Shown: positions 11,949 through 23,594, counted from the stretch's first letter. The stretch is 64,000 bases of DNA from Straminergon stramineum (GCA_963920665.1 OY987263.1:31918547-31982546), one strand, 5' to 3'. Notes: generated by a model not told the origin, from the sequence alone. A program made the numbers and translations.

Positions 11949-14900
11949 ATGACAATGGAGTATCTCATCAGTTTGCAAAGCTCGGGGTGCCGGAATATCG
12001 GCGAGCCTGCTGCGCCGAGGCCTTCGGGGGTGCACCAGGGCGCTGTGCTGGTCGTGCTGGACGTGAACAAGAGGGTTCACCCGGGGGCTCTGTACTGGGC
12101 GCTTGCCAATGTGGTACGCAAAGGCGACACGGTCAAGATATTGGGAATCATCACCCACATTCCGAATTCCTGTAAGACCTTATTCTTATGCACTAATGCG
12201 CTATGCCATTGTCAGATTTAAAAAATAGTTGGGGTGCATAGAAAATTAATGCAGTTGTAATGAGAATTGTAGAAGATGAGATTCTTGTGAAATTCCAGAC
12301 AGGTACTCTCTGGTTAGCTTCGAGACACAAGCGATGATCTAAGACCTTAATCTTGAAAATTGGAAATAGCAGTAATATTGAGGGTACACTTTTTGAAAAA
12401 CTTAAAGCAGGACGGCCTACAAAATAGGGTCCACTGTGCGGTGTGCTTATACTGTGACACAGAAAAATCGTTTGTAATATAAATTTCTCGGTACTGATTC
12501 CCTCAATTCACAATTATGCCATTAGTGATGTTTTTCAAAAATGCTGGAAGTGACTCCAGTCCATAGCCTCTGCTGCATTCCGGTTAGACGCCTTACATTC
12601 ATTCAGTTCGTATATTTTTTTGCACATTAGTGTTAATGTATTCCGATGAGATCGATCGGTTAGGAGACCACAGTCGGTGGGCTAACTTAGCACCCGTTTT
12701 TCATGTTCTCTTTTCTTTTTTGGCAGTGGGGTTTATGATGCGAGTCGATCAATCGATTCGGAATAGTCCCAACATCATGGAGCTCCAGTTCGAAATCGCC
12801 ACCAAGAAGGAGGCCATTTGGAGAACGAACCACATAAACGAGTGGAGCCTGAGAGCAGGGGTACGACCCACACTTTTCTCATTCTCCTCTCATTTCATCC
12901 ACCGTAATTCCCTTTTCCAGTTTTCTAGCTGCTGTAGCTTCTTACACCGATCGAGAATCTAAGTTATCTAACAATGGCAGTGCTGAAACACAGGTAAAGA
13001 TGGAAGTCGATGTTAAAGCCGGAAACTATCCCAAAGTGATCGTCACCGACGAAGCCAAATCGATCGGTGCCTACCATGTCGTTCTGGACAAGTAGGAAAC
13101 CCCACCATATCCTCAAATGCTTTGGTTATCTCCTAGGATGTTAGTGTGCCATTGAAACGTGACATTCTTCACAAGGGAGTTCCAAGAGTTCCCCATGGAG
13201 GAAATGGAACAGAGTCCACTTCGCAATTGAATTATTACATCACAAGGTACTCATATGCATTTCCCTGTCTCACTTTCCCCTGTGTTAGTGACTTTCACAC
13301 AGGGGAATGTCACAGGTTTGTCACTCACACGGGAGGAAGTGAGACAGGGAAATGCTTGAGTCCCTAATGTTACCACATTACCACCTCCTAAGTGGTAAAC
13401 TCCGCTTCATGTAAACTCTTGAAACTCCCTTGTGCACGTGCAGAAAGATGAGCCCTTTCAAGAGCCCAACTGAACCTGAGACCTAGGTCGAGTATAGATC
13501 GAAGATTAATTTCGTATGAGTCTCTCCAGTTCCAGATGGCCTGCGCGTCCCAAGCTCCAGCGGTTCATAGTTGAGGCCATTTGTTTGTATCCGAAATGCG
13601 CAGATACAGTATTGTACGTGATATTGTGGCAATGTCACGAGTATGACTCTGCACCAATTGCTCTAGAACTCGCGAAACAAAAATTTCACGGTTCCTAATT
13701 GCGACCATATGTTTTGCAAGCTTCTGCATAATTGGGGAGAACTCTTAAGATTATTGGCAGAATCTAACGAATTGAACACTCTTTCTGCTTCCCCAGGAAC
13801 ATGAAGAAGGACCGCAAGTACTTCATCGACAACCTCACCTGCTTCGTCTCCCGTTTCCGCAGCGGCGGCGGCGGCGTGGACACCATCCGCTCCTACGCCG
13901 TTTCCAGCAAACTCCCCCCGGTGACACCCCAAAACAGCTCCTCCCACTCCCTACAGAGCAAAGACTCCGACGTCAGTCGTAGCAGCAGTGGCGGAAGCTC
14001 AGGACGCCGAGGGGACTCCTCCATGTCTTCGACGTCGTTCGAACTCCTCGGCGGCGGCGAGTCCAGCGACGAGTTTAGTGCGCACGAAGGGGATCTGTTG
14101 TCTACGCCTAGCACTGTCGAGTCCATGGGGAGGCTTTCGGGGAACAAGCTCGAGCTTAAGATAAGAATCGCCGCGGCTGGTGTTGCAGCGCCGCCGCCCA
14201 CGTTGTTTCATTTGCTGCGGGGGTCTGTGGTGGAGAACGGGGACCAGTTTTATAACTGTGTGAAGGTGAAGCAGTTGCAGAATCCAGTGGCTATCAGTCG
14301 GTCTGATTTCGACCAGTGGCCTCTTACTCCTAGACGTGAGTTAGCTTTCTCTCTTGTTTGCTTTACTTGCATTTCCTGTCGCCGGGATTGTCCCCGGGAT
14401 TGTCTTCCTGACAGACAGATCTTATGACCATCAATGCGGTTTAGAGTCTACCAGTGGTCGTGTGTTTCAGTATGTTGGGGAACCAATGCCCACTGGTAGA
14501 CCGTCTAGGCGGTTGTCAATGTACAGTACAGTATGAAACTTCAAATTCGTTATATTGGTGCGATTCATATTGGGCGCCACATTGTGACATTCAACTGCTC
14601 AAAGCATCAAATATTAGCATTGGTGTATATTTCCGTGTCGGGTTGAAAGTGCCTCGTGGATGGTCTCTTATGGGTCTAAACCTGAAAGCCCACAAAAGTT
14701 TGGAGACTGTTGGTGGCTTCCCCCTGAAGGTAAGCATTAACAATTTCCAAACTTTCGTTAGATTTGAAATTTGCTTGAATGAAAGAATGCCACAAAATGA
14801 GCTTGCAAACTAGGAATAATCGGAATGCAATACCCGAAAAGTAGGATATTCTGAAAATATATTCAAAAACAGTCTCCACATATTTTTTAATATGAAAAAA

Positions 14901-15443
14901 TATTACGAATCCATTGGAGCTCCGTGTAGATGAATGCCACAATTGTGGTGCTTCGAATCGTGCCAAAATATCGAGATTGACGATGTATAGTTTACAGCAT
15001 TGTGCACTTGCTTGGTCCTTTGAAACAAGGATGCCATTTCTAACGAGTACGCCCATCCTTTTGCAGAGGGCCAAAGAATCCCTCGTCAGCAAACGAACAG
15101 CCTCAACGGCTGGAAAGGCAAGATCAACGTGGCTCCGGAGATGGGTCGTAGCAAGATGGGTAGCCAGGCCCTCGCCACAACGCTGCTAACGCAAGCCTCC
15201 TTCAACGTTAACCGCAAACCGCAGCAGCAACGCAAACCAGACAAGATCAGCATGGACATGCACTGGCCTCTCATGCACTGGGCCGACTGTCAACTCGGAT
15301 CCCAAGTGCGGTTGGCCAACGGTGTGCTTCTCCACTTGGCTTCGCAAAGCTCCCTGCAAAGCTTCCGACCTTCAGCTAGAAAACTCCGCCTAGTGCCTGC
15401 GGCCTCGGGGCTTAACTATGATGACATGATTGACTCCGATTAG
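11949..15443 (+). CDS. Plant USP-like (adenine nucleotide alpha hydrolase fold) protein, 5 exons
   Basis: Coding exons read 11949-12171, 12727-12860, 12994-13091, 13797-14335 and 15067-15443 (456 codons). All introns are GT-AG and every exon junction keeps frame. Residues ~25-70 hold the first USP-like strand and helix (VLVVLDVNKRVHPGALYWAL, then a valine-rich strand VKILGIITH). Exon 2 gives LGFMMRVD, exon 3 a VVLDK strand, and exon 4 starts KKDRKYFIDNL, followed by a Ser/Gly-rich linker. This order matches plant stress-type alpha-hydrolase-like proteins, some of which carry a kinase domain after the linker; none is present here. The C-terminal ~200 residues, including exon 5, match nothing I recognise. 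Such domains may bind nucleotides, but the function here is unknown. The start is the first ATG in the exon-1 frame; a second follows two codons later. The reading is secure from junction phase and family resemblance, except for the exact N-terminus and the weak donor after exon 3 (GTAGGA). Confidence 0.85.
13249..13361. repeat. Hairpin in intron 3 of the USP-like gene
   Basis: GCATTTCCCTGTCTCACTT at 13257-13275 is exactly complementary to 13337-13355, and pairing extends a few bases outward (ACTCA/TGAGT) and partly inward. The arms enclose about 60 bases that can fold further (GTTAGTGAC with GTCACTCAC). It may be a small foldback MITE. Since it lies in a transcribed intron, the RNA would form a long hairpin. 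Confidence 0.75.
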
Positions 15444-15703
15444 AGGACCGGCTCTCATCCTGCCTTTGGAGGTACACTTGCACTGCCTCTTTCATTTCAG
15501 GGTTCATTTGTTTTGAAGTCAGAGTTAAATTGAATCTGTCTTACGTGTTTTGGTGGAGATGGTGGAATTTACAGTACTTTGGAGAGCCTGACTGCCCTGG
15601 TTGCAATCTTGCATTTATTTGGTCCCTCTTTTAGAAGTCTTAGTGAGTGGATGTTCCATTAGGGTGCATTTTGAAATCATGGTTTGTGCTAGTCGAGTGC
15701 AGA
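15444..15703 (+). other. 3' flank / probable 3' UTR of the USP-like gene
   Basis: This follows the TAG stop at 15441-15443. No AATAAA-type signal stands out, which is common in plants. The end of the transcript cannot be placed. Confidence 0.35.
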
Positions 15704-15925
15704 TGGTCGATTTCGTTAAATTGGCGTGACTGCTGTGCCAGAAATTGTGACAAACATCGACACAAAGCTCGAAAAACTAGGACAGGCCAGAAATTGTGAC
15801 ACATTTATACAAATCTCTAAAACTAGGAAGTGGACTGGCCGATTTAGATTTTCGTTTCAGGTATTAGGGTGGTTTGGAAGTGCCGAAGTAGTGGAATACC
15901 TCCAATTTAACGAAATTGACGTTAA
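15704..15925. mobile_element. Family E MITE, copy 1 (222 bp)
   Basis: The ends are GTCGATTTCGTTAAATTGGC and CCAATTTAACGAAATTGACG, which are near-complementary. The interior contains a doubled AGAAATTGTGACA segment. The copy lies about 260 bp beyond the stop codon of the USP-like gene, perhaps within its transcribed tail. Confidence 0.75.
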
Positions 15926-16584
15926 CAGTCAGGTGCCCAGCTGTGTTGAAATTGGTCACTAATGACGTGTACTCGTGCAGGCCTAAAACCTTGATGTGGT
16001 TTTTATACGTTCTGGATATGGTTTTGAATGACAGGAATGTGGACTGATGTTTTGAGTTATTACACATTGATGTTTTTGCAGTAAATTTCCAAAAAATTCA
16101 TGATGGCAGCGATCTTGTGCATTTTCCATGAATTCCGAGGAAGACCGACACCGACTTCACCCCGACTTCGGCAAGTAGCATCTCATTTTATTTTTTTCAA
16201 GAGCATTCCTTCTGGCCAATTGGCCACTGACAGCTCTCTCGCCTGATGATTTGAAGAGTTTTTCTAAGAGTGGAGTCGGTCTTGAAGCCGGATAGATTTC
16301 ATTTACTCGTTGCCAGCATCTCTAGATAATATTGGTTGAGCAATATTTTATGTATCAATGTACATCATGTAATGAAGGCTGAAGCACGAGTGGGATTTGG
16401 GAAGTTTCATTCTCTTGGAGGTAGGGAGAGTTCATCTTCGGAGTATCAAGTCCAGCATGTAGCGAGTGTGTCAGGTACGCAAATTCTGACCATAATTTTA
16501 TTCTGTTCCTAGAAACGCTTTGACCGTACTTAGGAAGATGTGCATATGGTTATGTATAAGAGGATTCCACAAAGGAAGCAATAC
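15926..16584. other. Gene-flanking DNA, no feature recognised
   Basis: Base composition is intermediate. Possible polyadenylation context (TGTATCAATGTACATCATGT) lies near 16350. No open frame resembles a protein. Confidence 0.3.
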
Positions 16585-16759
16585 TAACGTGCATTTCGTT
16601 AAATTGGCATTACTCCATTACTTTGGCACAGTTCAGGATGCGCAGCCTGAACCCGAAATCTATATCTGTCCTAGTTTGTGACCTGAAAGTAGACCTTCGG
16701 GAAGATATGTCACAGTTTTTAGCTTGTGGAATATTGCCAATTTAACGAAGTTGACGTTA
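16585..16759. mobile_element. Family E MITE, copy 2, with TAC target duplication
   Basis: Starts TAACGTGCATTTCGTTAAAT and ends ATTTAACGAAGTTGACGTTA. It is flanked by TAC at 16582-16584 and TAC at 16760-16762. The interior (CCTGAACCCGAAATCTAT, then a TAGTTTGTGACCTGAAA motif) matches copy 3 at 47359-47534. It is a 175-bp non-coding element. Confidence 0.8.
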
Positions 16760-17581
16760 TACTGTAATTCCACATTGTCCAGTACCATAATCACTAATAT
16801 CTTACAACTTGTTTGCACAGATCATCAGTTGCAGCTGCAGGACGTCTTGGGCCTTCAAGAGATTTTCAATCCCAGCTAGTGAATTGAAGGTAATGGCTAA
16901 GTTCAAATTGAAGTTCAAATTACTCCAACTGTAGACATCCCCGATGTCCCCAGTGTTTCCTCACCTATGTTGTTGTCTGTAGAGAATGTCCAGTGTGAAC
17001 TTGGTCATGATCGGATGTAGCTGAAATTGCTGGGGAGAGTGCTATATTTTCTGTGTTTGTTTCAGCCTGTAGAATAACTGAAACACCTCAACAGTCAACA
17101 TGTCTGAAGAATCTCTGTATTTCAACGCAGATAGTTGCAGAAGCGATGCATGATTCTTCACCTGGAGGTGGCCAAGGTGATTTACCCAAGGCACAATACA
17201 ATGGAAACAGGCTGTATGGAAACAGGACAGGACAGACATGGTTTCAGTTTGCCTCAAATCACTTTTAAGAATCTTTACATCAGTCTTAGGCACGTCATGG
17301 TTACCATCAGTACACCTTATTTGTAAAGCACAAAGGTGCGAGCAGATTTTGCTAGACATCAGCACAGATTAAGAATTTACAACCAGTGATTAGGGGGAAC
17401 ACAATGTATGAGACTTGCTGGAGCAATGTAATGCTACGACTTAGTTCCAGCATGAGCTTGAATCAACAAGTGTTGAAGTACTGCTGTCTAATGCGGAGTA
17501 ATTGTATGGGCTCATTGCATCCTTTATGATGGTTTGTCAGACTTTTTTTGTACGATGCTGTACCAATAGTAACATACCATT
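16760..17581. other. Gene-flanking DNA, no feature recognised
   Basis: Intermediate base composition continues. Open frames on both strands at 17042-17365 overlap one another and show no recognisable motif. Confidence 0.3.
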
Positions 17582-17879
17582 AAGGTAGCAGGTCTGTAAA
17601 GTGCCAATTTAAGGGCTGAAAATTAATTTGGGGAGGCTAGACTTCTTGAAATATTTTTTACTAATTTTTTTCATTGAAAGTCAAATGAAATTGGTATTTA
17701 ACTTAAGTCATTTTATATTTCTTGGAGTTTTGTGAAATTAGTTATGAATTTTTGAAGTTGAAATGCAGTGGTCACTATAAGCATTCCCCTCCTGAAATGT
17801 ACACTGTTTGTATATTACTGGTCCAATGGGGAAGCAATGCACCTCTGTGTTAGAGGGCACTTTATAGACCTCCTTCCTT
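17582..17879 (+). mobile_element. Family C MITE, diverged copy
   Basis: Starts AAGGTAGCAGGTCTGTAAAG and ends TTTATAGACCTCCTTCCTT. The interior, ACTTCTTGAAATATTTTTTA through TTTTTGAAGTTGAAATG to TCCTGAAATGTACACTGTTT, is collinear with 21187-21514. It is more diverged than the 21 kb and 45 kb copies. Confidence 0.75.
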
Positions 17880-18956
17880 GCTGTTGTTTTGTTACCGGTA
17901 ACAGAGAACCCGCAGTCAGGGAGGAATTTTCATGTTTGGGGTGCATTAACTTAGCTGAGCTTGCCTTGAGTTACATAATGTCTGTCGTCATGAAAGCAGG
18001 TGCGCAAGTAAGCTTGGTTTCACTTAAAGCATTACTGACTGCTTACTCATGCAACTGAAGCTCCATGAATCAATAACTAAGCTTATCTTGCTGGTGCTGC
18101 CCATGTCTTGTCATTCTGTCTGTAATGGGGTAGTTTACCTTAAATCATACCTGCTGAAAGGAAATTGATTCAACAAGGATCGATGCTGAGGAGTAAAAGT
18201 GTCCAATGAATGACTAGCAAGGAGATTACTGAAACAAAGAGTGAATCTATTCATCCTCTCAGTGAGAATAAGGTCTTGCTTCTTGCCCACTGCAAAGACA
18301 GAATCCACATATAGTTTGTCAAATAGTATGCAATGTATATAATCATATGGAGAATTGAATCTTGTTCTCGTGTAAGTGCATATCAAATCAAAGTTGTTGT
18401 ACAAATTAACCCTTGTAAGGATGCTAAGGCTAGAAAGTGGTCAATGGATGACTTTCCATATCATTTTGTAGAAATGAAGAATGAACTTGGAAAAGGTCCA
18501 AAAATCAAATCATTTTTGGAAAAGTACCTTGGTGATAGGTCTCATCCTTTCACAACTAACGTATTTTTGTAACAAAGAGAAGTTTGGTTTGTTTTTAGAG
18601 CCTGTAGTTGGATACTTGGACATTCCACCTTCTCACAATCAATATCTGTTTTATTTTTATTGTCTCTCTTTTTCATATGTGGAATGTCTCATTTTCTCCT
18701 AGGATAGTTTGATTTCACTATAAGTGGTTCCAAAATTCAATGGTGAATTGTGCCATGAATTCCCCTTTGTTGTGTAATTTTTAAATGTTCCTAAGAATGA
18801 AAATTACAAACATCACTTAGTGAGGATCCAACTTGCAATCCATTTTCCATCATGAATTTCAAAGGATATAGGATAATGTGAAGATGAGAGCTTGACCACT
18901 CATTTAAAAAAAATAGAAATTATGTGTGAATTAGAATTTTAGACCTCATTTTAAGT
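17880..18956. other. Intergenic DNA, no feature recognised
   Basis: Open frames of 73-96 codons are present on both strands but show no family motif or splice context that I trust. Confidence 0.3.
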
Positions 18957-19640
18957 ATAGTAGAATCATTTTTAAAAACTTTGAACTAAGAAAAGTTGAT
19001 AAATCAATCTAAGTTTCATCTCCAACAATCCATTTGGAAATTTTAGCCTCCAATCAAAAGTTCATTAGAGAAAGTTTGGACTCTCCAGAGGGCTGCCAGA
19101 GTTTGACAAACCAATCTATATGAAAGAACCCTAGTGAGCTACTAAAAGTGCAGAATCTCTCGCAGAAAAAAGATTAGCCTTGTGTGAATATCGGGACTGA
19201 CAAAGAGTATAACGTCATTTTCTATTCGGGTGCGTCAGATGAGGGTACTTGTGCGATGCCTTAGTTTAACTGTCAGATAGTTTGAAGCCAGTCTATATTT
19301 AAGTATTGATGTTTTCAGTAAATGCTCTGACAAATGCGGATGTACCACCAATGAGCGATAATAGGGGAAAATTTTCTGAGTAGACAAAATAAATGCAATC
19401 CAGGGTCCTCTTCGGCTCTCTTTAGCAACCCTCTGGAGAGTCCAAACTTTCTCTAATGTATAGACAAAATTCTGAGAGAATGTTTGAAAATGTCCAAGAA
19501 AATGTCCTTTCCAACCTTTCTATGAAATTTGTTTGTAACTTTTAATTAGAGGTTTGAAATATCAAATGTATTTCTCAAGAGGAATTTTAATTTGATTTTC
19601 CAATTTTTCTTCATTCAAAGTTGTTTTTTTAATTACTCTA
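18957..19640. mobile_element. Family H foldback element, split by a family G insertion
   Basis: The left arm (18957-19072: ACTTTGAACTAAGAAAAGTT, later CCAATCAAAAGTT) and right arm (19459-19640: GTAACTTTTAATTAGAGGTT to TCATTCAAAGTTG) match the two arms of the intact palindrome at 63541-63885. The sequence that should be continuous, CAAAAGTT-ATGGACAAAA, is broken exactly where the 386-bp family G element sits. The copy is diverged. Confidence 0.6.
19073..19458. mobile_element. Family G TIR element (386 bp)
   Basis: Long, nearly perfect terminal inverted repeats: CATTAGAGAAAGTTTGGACT, then CTCCAGAGGG, at the left; complementary CCCTCTGGAGAG, then TCCAAACTTTCTCTAATG, at the right. The interior has no open frame of note. 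The element is nested in family H (18957-19640). A second member is at 56052-56721. Confidence 0.8.
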
Positions 19641-20865
19641 CTAAGCATAATAAAATGAAGTATGAAATTCTACTTCAAATGCAATTCCTAATTTTGACTT
19701 ACCTATGAGTAGTTGAGCTCTTACTAATTTTATAATTTATATATCCCACATGGTTTGTTTTACCTCCTTCTACCCCATATGCATATAAAGAACTTGTCTT
19801 CTCTATCATAAATACAAATAATGAATGATATTTGAAGCAAGTGAAGTAGTTGATTGAATTCGTTTTCATAGTGTCTTGCAATTGCCTATATCTCCTTGCA
19901 TTATGAAAGGCTACTATTAGTGTTCAAGAATCTACAAAGGCAAAAGATTCAAACTTACATAACACTTGGAATGTTAGAGAGTTATGAATAGTCCTTGACT
20001 TTTCTTTAGTAAACACCTCTCGTTATCCCTTGTCAACTTTACAACCACTCAAGTTCGGAAGTTAAGAAGGAATGATGGTTTGAATACTTGGTGAAAAAAT
20101 CATGTACCATCACTATAAAGAATGCTTGTTAAGTCCGAGTGTGAATGTACCATTAAACATTGAACATAAAAATTGAACATCAATCAAGGTCTCATTAAAA
20201 AGGAGAAACAAAGTTAAGAAATTGTGGAAACACTTGTCATAGTTGTCTCACAAGTTGCTACTACTAAAAAATGAGTTCAAACACCAAAAATAGGAGAATT
20301 TTTCAATGATAAAGAACTAACAAGACTAGTTGTAATTTTCAAGATGATATAAAACCTCATCTATCTTGTGACATGAATCTTGTCGCAATGATAAATTTGA
20401 GGAGAATTGATGAGAGAATCATCAAAAATAAACAACAAACAAACAAGAATGGTGCAACTATGATGCTCTATTGTAGGTAAACAACAATATTAGTTTATTG
20501 ATAGTGGATAGTGGAGAAATTAAACATTGAAGAAAACATTGAAACAATGATACACTAGCAAAAAAAATGAAATAAAACCCAATCATCCCCCCCCCCCCCC
20601 ATCTAATCTATTAGACATTGAAGGAACATCCAACTAGTCGGCCCCCCTCCTCTTACTAAACCCTAACCATGTTGTGTAGTATGAATGTAATTGTAGATAG
20701 GATTTGGGAACTTAATTGGATTCAGAAATCATAATTGATCCAAGGGTTGATGCCATAGTCTTTGTCCAAAGAACCAAGCCAATACGTCTACAAAAATAAA
20801 ATGATTGGCATGAAACTACAAGCAAAGCTCAAAATGCGTTTGCATAGACAATAACCCCTATCTAA
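19641..20865. other. AT-rich intergenic DNA
   Basis: Nothing gene-like is seen. There is a run of about twelve C near 20587, next to TACACTAGCAAAAAAAATGA. Homopolymer length in such tracts is often unreliable. Confidence 0.4.
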
Positions 20866-21095
20866 GTTAACCCATAAACGTCAACATGGACGTTTAGTGT
20901 CCAAGGGATGACAAAGAATCTCTCTATGTAGGACAAAATTGCAACTATTCATCCTTGAAATTTTGTACAAAAAGGAGAGATCTTCAACAATGCTTGGACC
21001 TCCATTGAGTATTTTTATTTTTTTGAAGTAGATGATATCACACAATTCCAAAAAGATTGATTTCCACGGGCACTAGTCCGTCCTTTAAGGGTTAA
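20866..21095 (+). repeat. Family F repeat, copy 1
   Basis: Runs from GTTAACCCATAAACGTCAAC to CCTTTAAGGGTTAA. It is collinear with 23371-23594 (shared GTGTCCAA, CTCTNTGTAGGACA, GATTTCCA, CACTAGT and GTCCTTTAAGGGT segments) and with 55065-55297 on the other strand. It is about 230 bp, non-coding, with weakly inverted ends. Confidence 0.7.
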
Positions 21096-21186
21096 GCTGA
21101 ACACTTGTGATGTAACTTATCACCACAACAACTAACCAGGGACTATGACTTTGATGCCTTTAGTCCAAGTCTCGAGAATTTTCAGT

Positions 21187-21514
21187 AAGGTAGGAGGTCC
21201 ATGAAGCACTCATCTAAGAGTTGGAACCGGAATTTGTGGAGGTAAAACTTCTTGAAATATTTTTCAGTAAATTTTCCTTGAAAGGCAAATGGAATTGGCA
21301 TCTAACCCAAGTCGTTTTATATTTTTTGGAGTTATGTAGAATTAGTTTAGAATTTTTGAAGTTGAAATGACACAGGGCTCTAAAATTGCCCACCTCCTCA
21401 AATGTACACTATTTGTACAGTATTGGTACAATAAAAAAGTAGCATACTCAAATAGTATATATTTACAGAGGTAGTCGATTTTAGAGCTTGTGCACATTTA
21501 GAACTTCCTACCTT
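21187..21514 (+). mobile_element. Family C MITE with AGT target duplication (328 bp)
   Basis: Starts AAGGTAGGAGGTCCATGAAG and ends TTTAGAACTTCCTACCTT. It is flanked by AGT at 21184-21186 and AGT at 21515-21517. It is closely similar along its length to 45179-45506. The TIR and 3-bp duplication suggest a PIF/Harbinger- or CACTA-like class, but the ends are neither CACTA nor a firm Harbinger motif, so the superfamily is left open. Confidence 0.8.
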
Positions 21515-22408
21515 AGTCTTAGGAGGTGCTTATGGATCTTGGAGAGTTTGCCTACACAGTAAGTTATAAGTTAACCCTAGAAGGGCCTGAAAGCCCTTTA
21601 CGGCCATATTATATATTATGTATTTGGTGGTATTTGATCAGAAAAAATATTGACCAAATACTTTTCAGTACAAAGTAAATTCATAATCATGATAGTACGT
21701 AAATAAAAATATATCATAATTCACATATTAAATCACAATTGAAGAAGTATAAAACAAAATATGAGTCATATAGAGGGACCCCAAGGGCCTTTCAAGGGTT
21801 AAACTTATACACTCCCATGGCCGGAACACAGTGAAGACTGACACACTGCAACATGTGGAGGTGGCACCTTTGGATTACTAGGTCAATTGGACATAAATGA
21901 GTGGATGACCTCAGTTACATGCTCTGGGTAATATCACTAAACACGAGAATTTCATTATTCTTTGCAATCACATTCTGTTTCATTTGTGTCAAAAAAAACA
22001 AAAAAAAGAAAACCAAAAAAAAAAGGATTCCTTTATTTGTGTTCCCCCCCCCCAAAAAAACAACATAAGATTCAAATAGATGATAACCACTGAGTACTGA
22101 CTGTGACGCTAAATCTCAGTTTGTCTGTGTCCAGGAACTACCAAATCTGCCATAATTACTGATACCAACTGGCAGCTCTTCAAGCAGCACAAAATTGCAA
22201 TGTCCATGACTTCATGTTAAGTTAAGCTTAGACATGACAGGCCACAGCAAGCTTCCAGTGGTATAAACCATTTGTACAGTACTGTACATGGGGACCCATT
22301 TCCACAAGCTCCTAGCATTGATTTTCATCTCTGCAATCGTTTAAAAATTCTGTAACAGTATCATGGCAGACTAAAGGTAAAACAGCCCATTGTGGTCAAA
22401 ATTAACCC
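21515..22408. other. Intergenic DNA with a second retroposon-like tail
   Basis: Around 21950-22025, ATTCTGTTTCATTTGTGTC is followed by long A-rich tracts, resembling the 8542-8627 retroposon. A second C run and A run occur near 22045. No target duplication is certain. No gene is recognised. Confidence 0.4.
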
Positions 22409-23375
22409 TTAACCCCTCACCGCCAAAGGGGACGAAAAGTGTCCTCAGCTCAAATTCAAAGTCTTGTAACTTTTGCATCACATGTCTGAATACAATAAAA
22501 CTTGTTGGAAAAGTTGCACTCTCTCTTCTAGTTTGTGTGGTAAAATTTTCAGATCAATCCAAGATGTACTGAATTTTTGGAAGCCAATCAAAGTTCACAA
22601 GTTCAATTCAAGTTCACCAAACTGCATTTGATGGCTGCAACTTCGGGGGCTTGTATCTCCTTCATCCAATGTTTGTTTTCAATAAAATTTGTTGGGTTGT
22701 GTTCCCCTTAAAGTCTAGTTATTGTGGTAGAATTTTCATGCCAATTCAAGTTGTTTTGAATGTTTGGGAGCAATTTGAAGTTCAAAATCCCGACATTTTT
22801 GAATTAGAGTGAACTTCGGCGGCTTGTTTCTTCTTCATACAATGTTTGTTTCCAATAATTTTTTTGGAAAAGTTGCGCATACTTGTCTAGTTTGTGTGTA
22901 CAGAATTTCATATCCATCTAGGAAGTTATGAGTGACTGAGAAGTATTTTAGTAGGAGGAGGTTCAGTTTTTGATGTGTTTTTTGCAACTTTTCTTGCTAT
23001 TTTTTGACATTTCAAAGCCATTTTGCAGACACAATGTGTCAATTAAATGATATTTTTTTTCATCAATGTGTTTGTATGCTGATTTTGAATTACTTACTAG
23101 TTTAAAGTTTCTTCATTTGAGTAGATTTGGAAACCGAATTTCCCCTCCAAATGTGTTTTGGGGAAAATTTCAACATCCTTATTCAACACTAAAACATTAT
23201 AATCTTTCAATCTATGCGGTCAAATGACATCAAATTTGTTGCAAGCCATCTGCAACAAGTGCACTACAAGATCATACGATTGAGATCTCTATAACTTATT
23301 AAAATTTATATTTGTAACACTTCAAAAGGAATGTTGTTTTTGGAGCCGTTTGGGCCTTCGGTGGTGAGGGGTTAA
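22409..23375 (+). mobile_element. Family B TIR element, copy 1 (967 bp)
   Basis: Terminal inverted repeats are TTAACCCCTCACCGCC and GGTGGTGAGGGGTTAA (one mismatch in 16). The interior holds three degenerate tandem modules of roughly 165 bp, each with a CTTNTTCATNCAATGT-like start, CAATAANATTTGTTGG, and a CTAGTTTGTGTG-like segment followed by TTTTCANATCAATCCAAG. After them comes the core AATCTTTCAATCTATG. No protein is encoded. Collinear with 33190-34163. Confidence 0.85.
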
Positions 23376-23594
23376 ACGTGGACACATACATTTTGTGTCC
23401 AATGCACGACAAGGAATTCTCTTGTGTAGGACAGAAGTGCAACTATTTATCCTCAGAATTAGGGGTGGAAAGGGAAGATCTTCTACAATAGTTTGACCTC
23501 CAATGGATAATTCTAGGTTTTTTTAAGTACATGATGTCACATGGTTCTAAAAGAGATGATTTCCATGGTCACTAGTTTGTCCTTTAAGGGTCAA
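23371..23594 (+). repeat. Family F repeat, copy 2, abutting family B
   Basis: Begins in the last bases of the family B element (GTTAAACGTGGACACATACA) and ends GTCCTTTAAGGGTCAA. Collinear with 20866-21095. The two families share the junction GGGGTTAA, so one probably inserted at the end of the other. Confidence 0.65.

Noticed and set aside
11684..12175. 163-codon frame overlapping exon 1 of the USP-like gene
   Set aside because: Its frame differs from the USP-like frame, its translation resembles no family, and it does not splice in phase to the supported exons.
13663..14211. Antisense frames over exon 4
   Set aside because: They are mirror frames of a GC-rich, Ser/Gly-coding exon and have no motif of their own.
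17042..17365. 107-codon minus frame downstream of the gene
   Set aside because: It overlaps two plus frames, shows no family motif and lies in presumed 3' flanking sequence.
20587..20599. Long C run as a regulatory element
   Set aside because: Homopolymer runs of this kind are common slippage products and assembly-sensitive; nothing around it supports a function.
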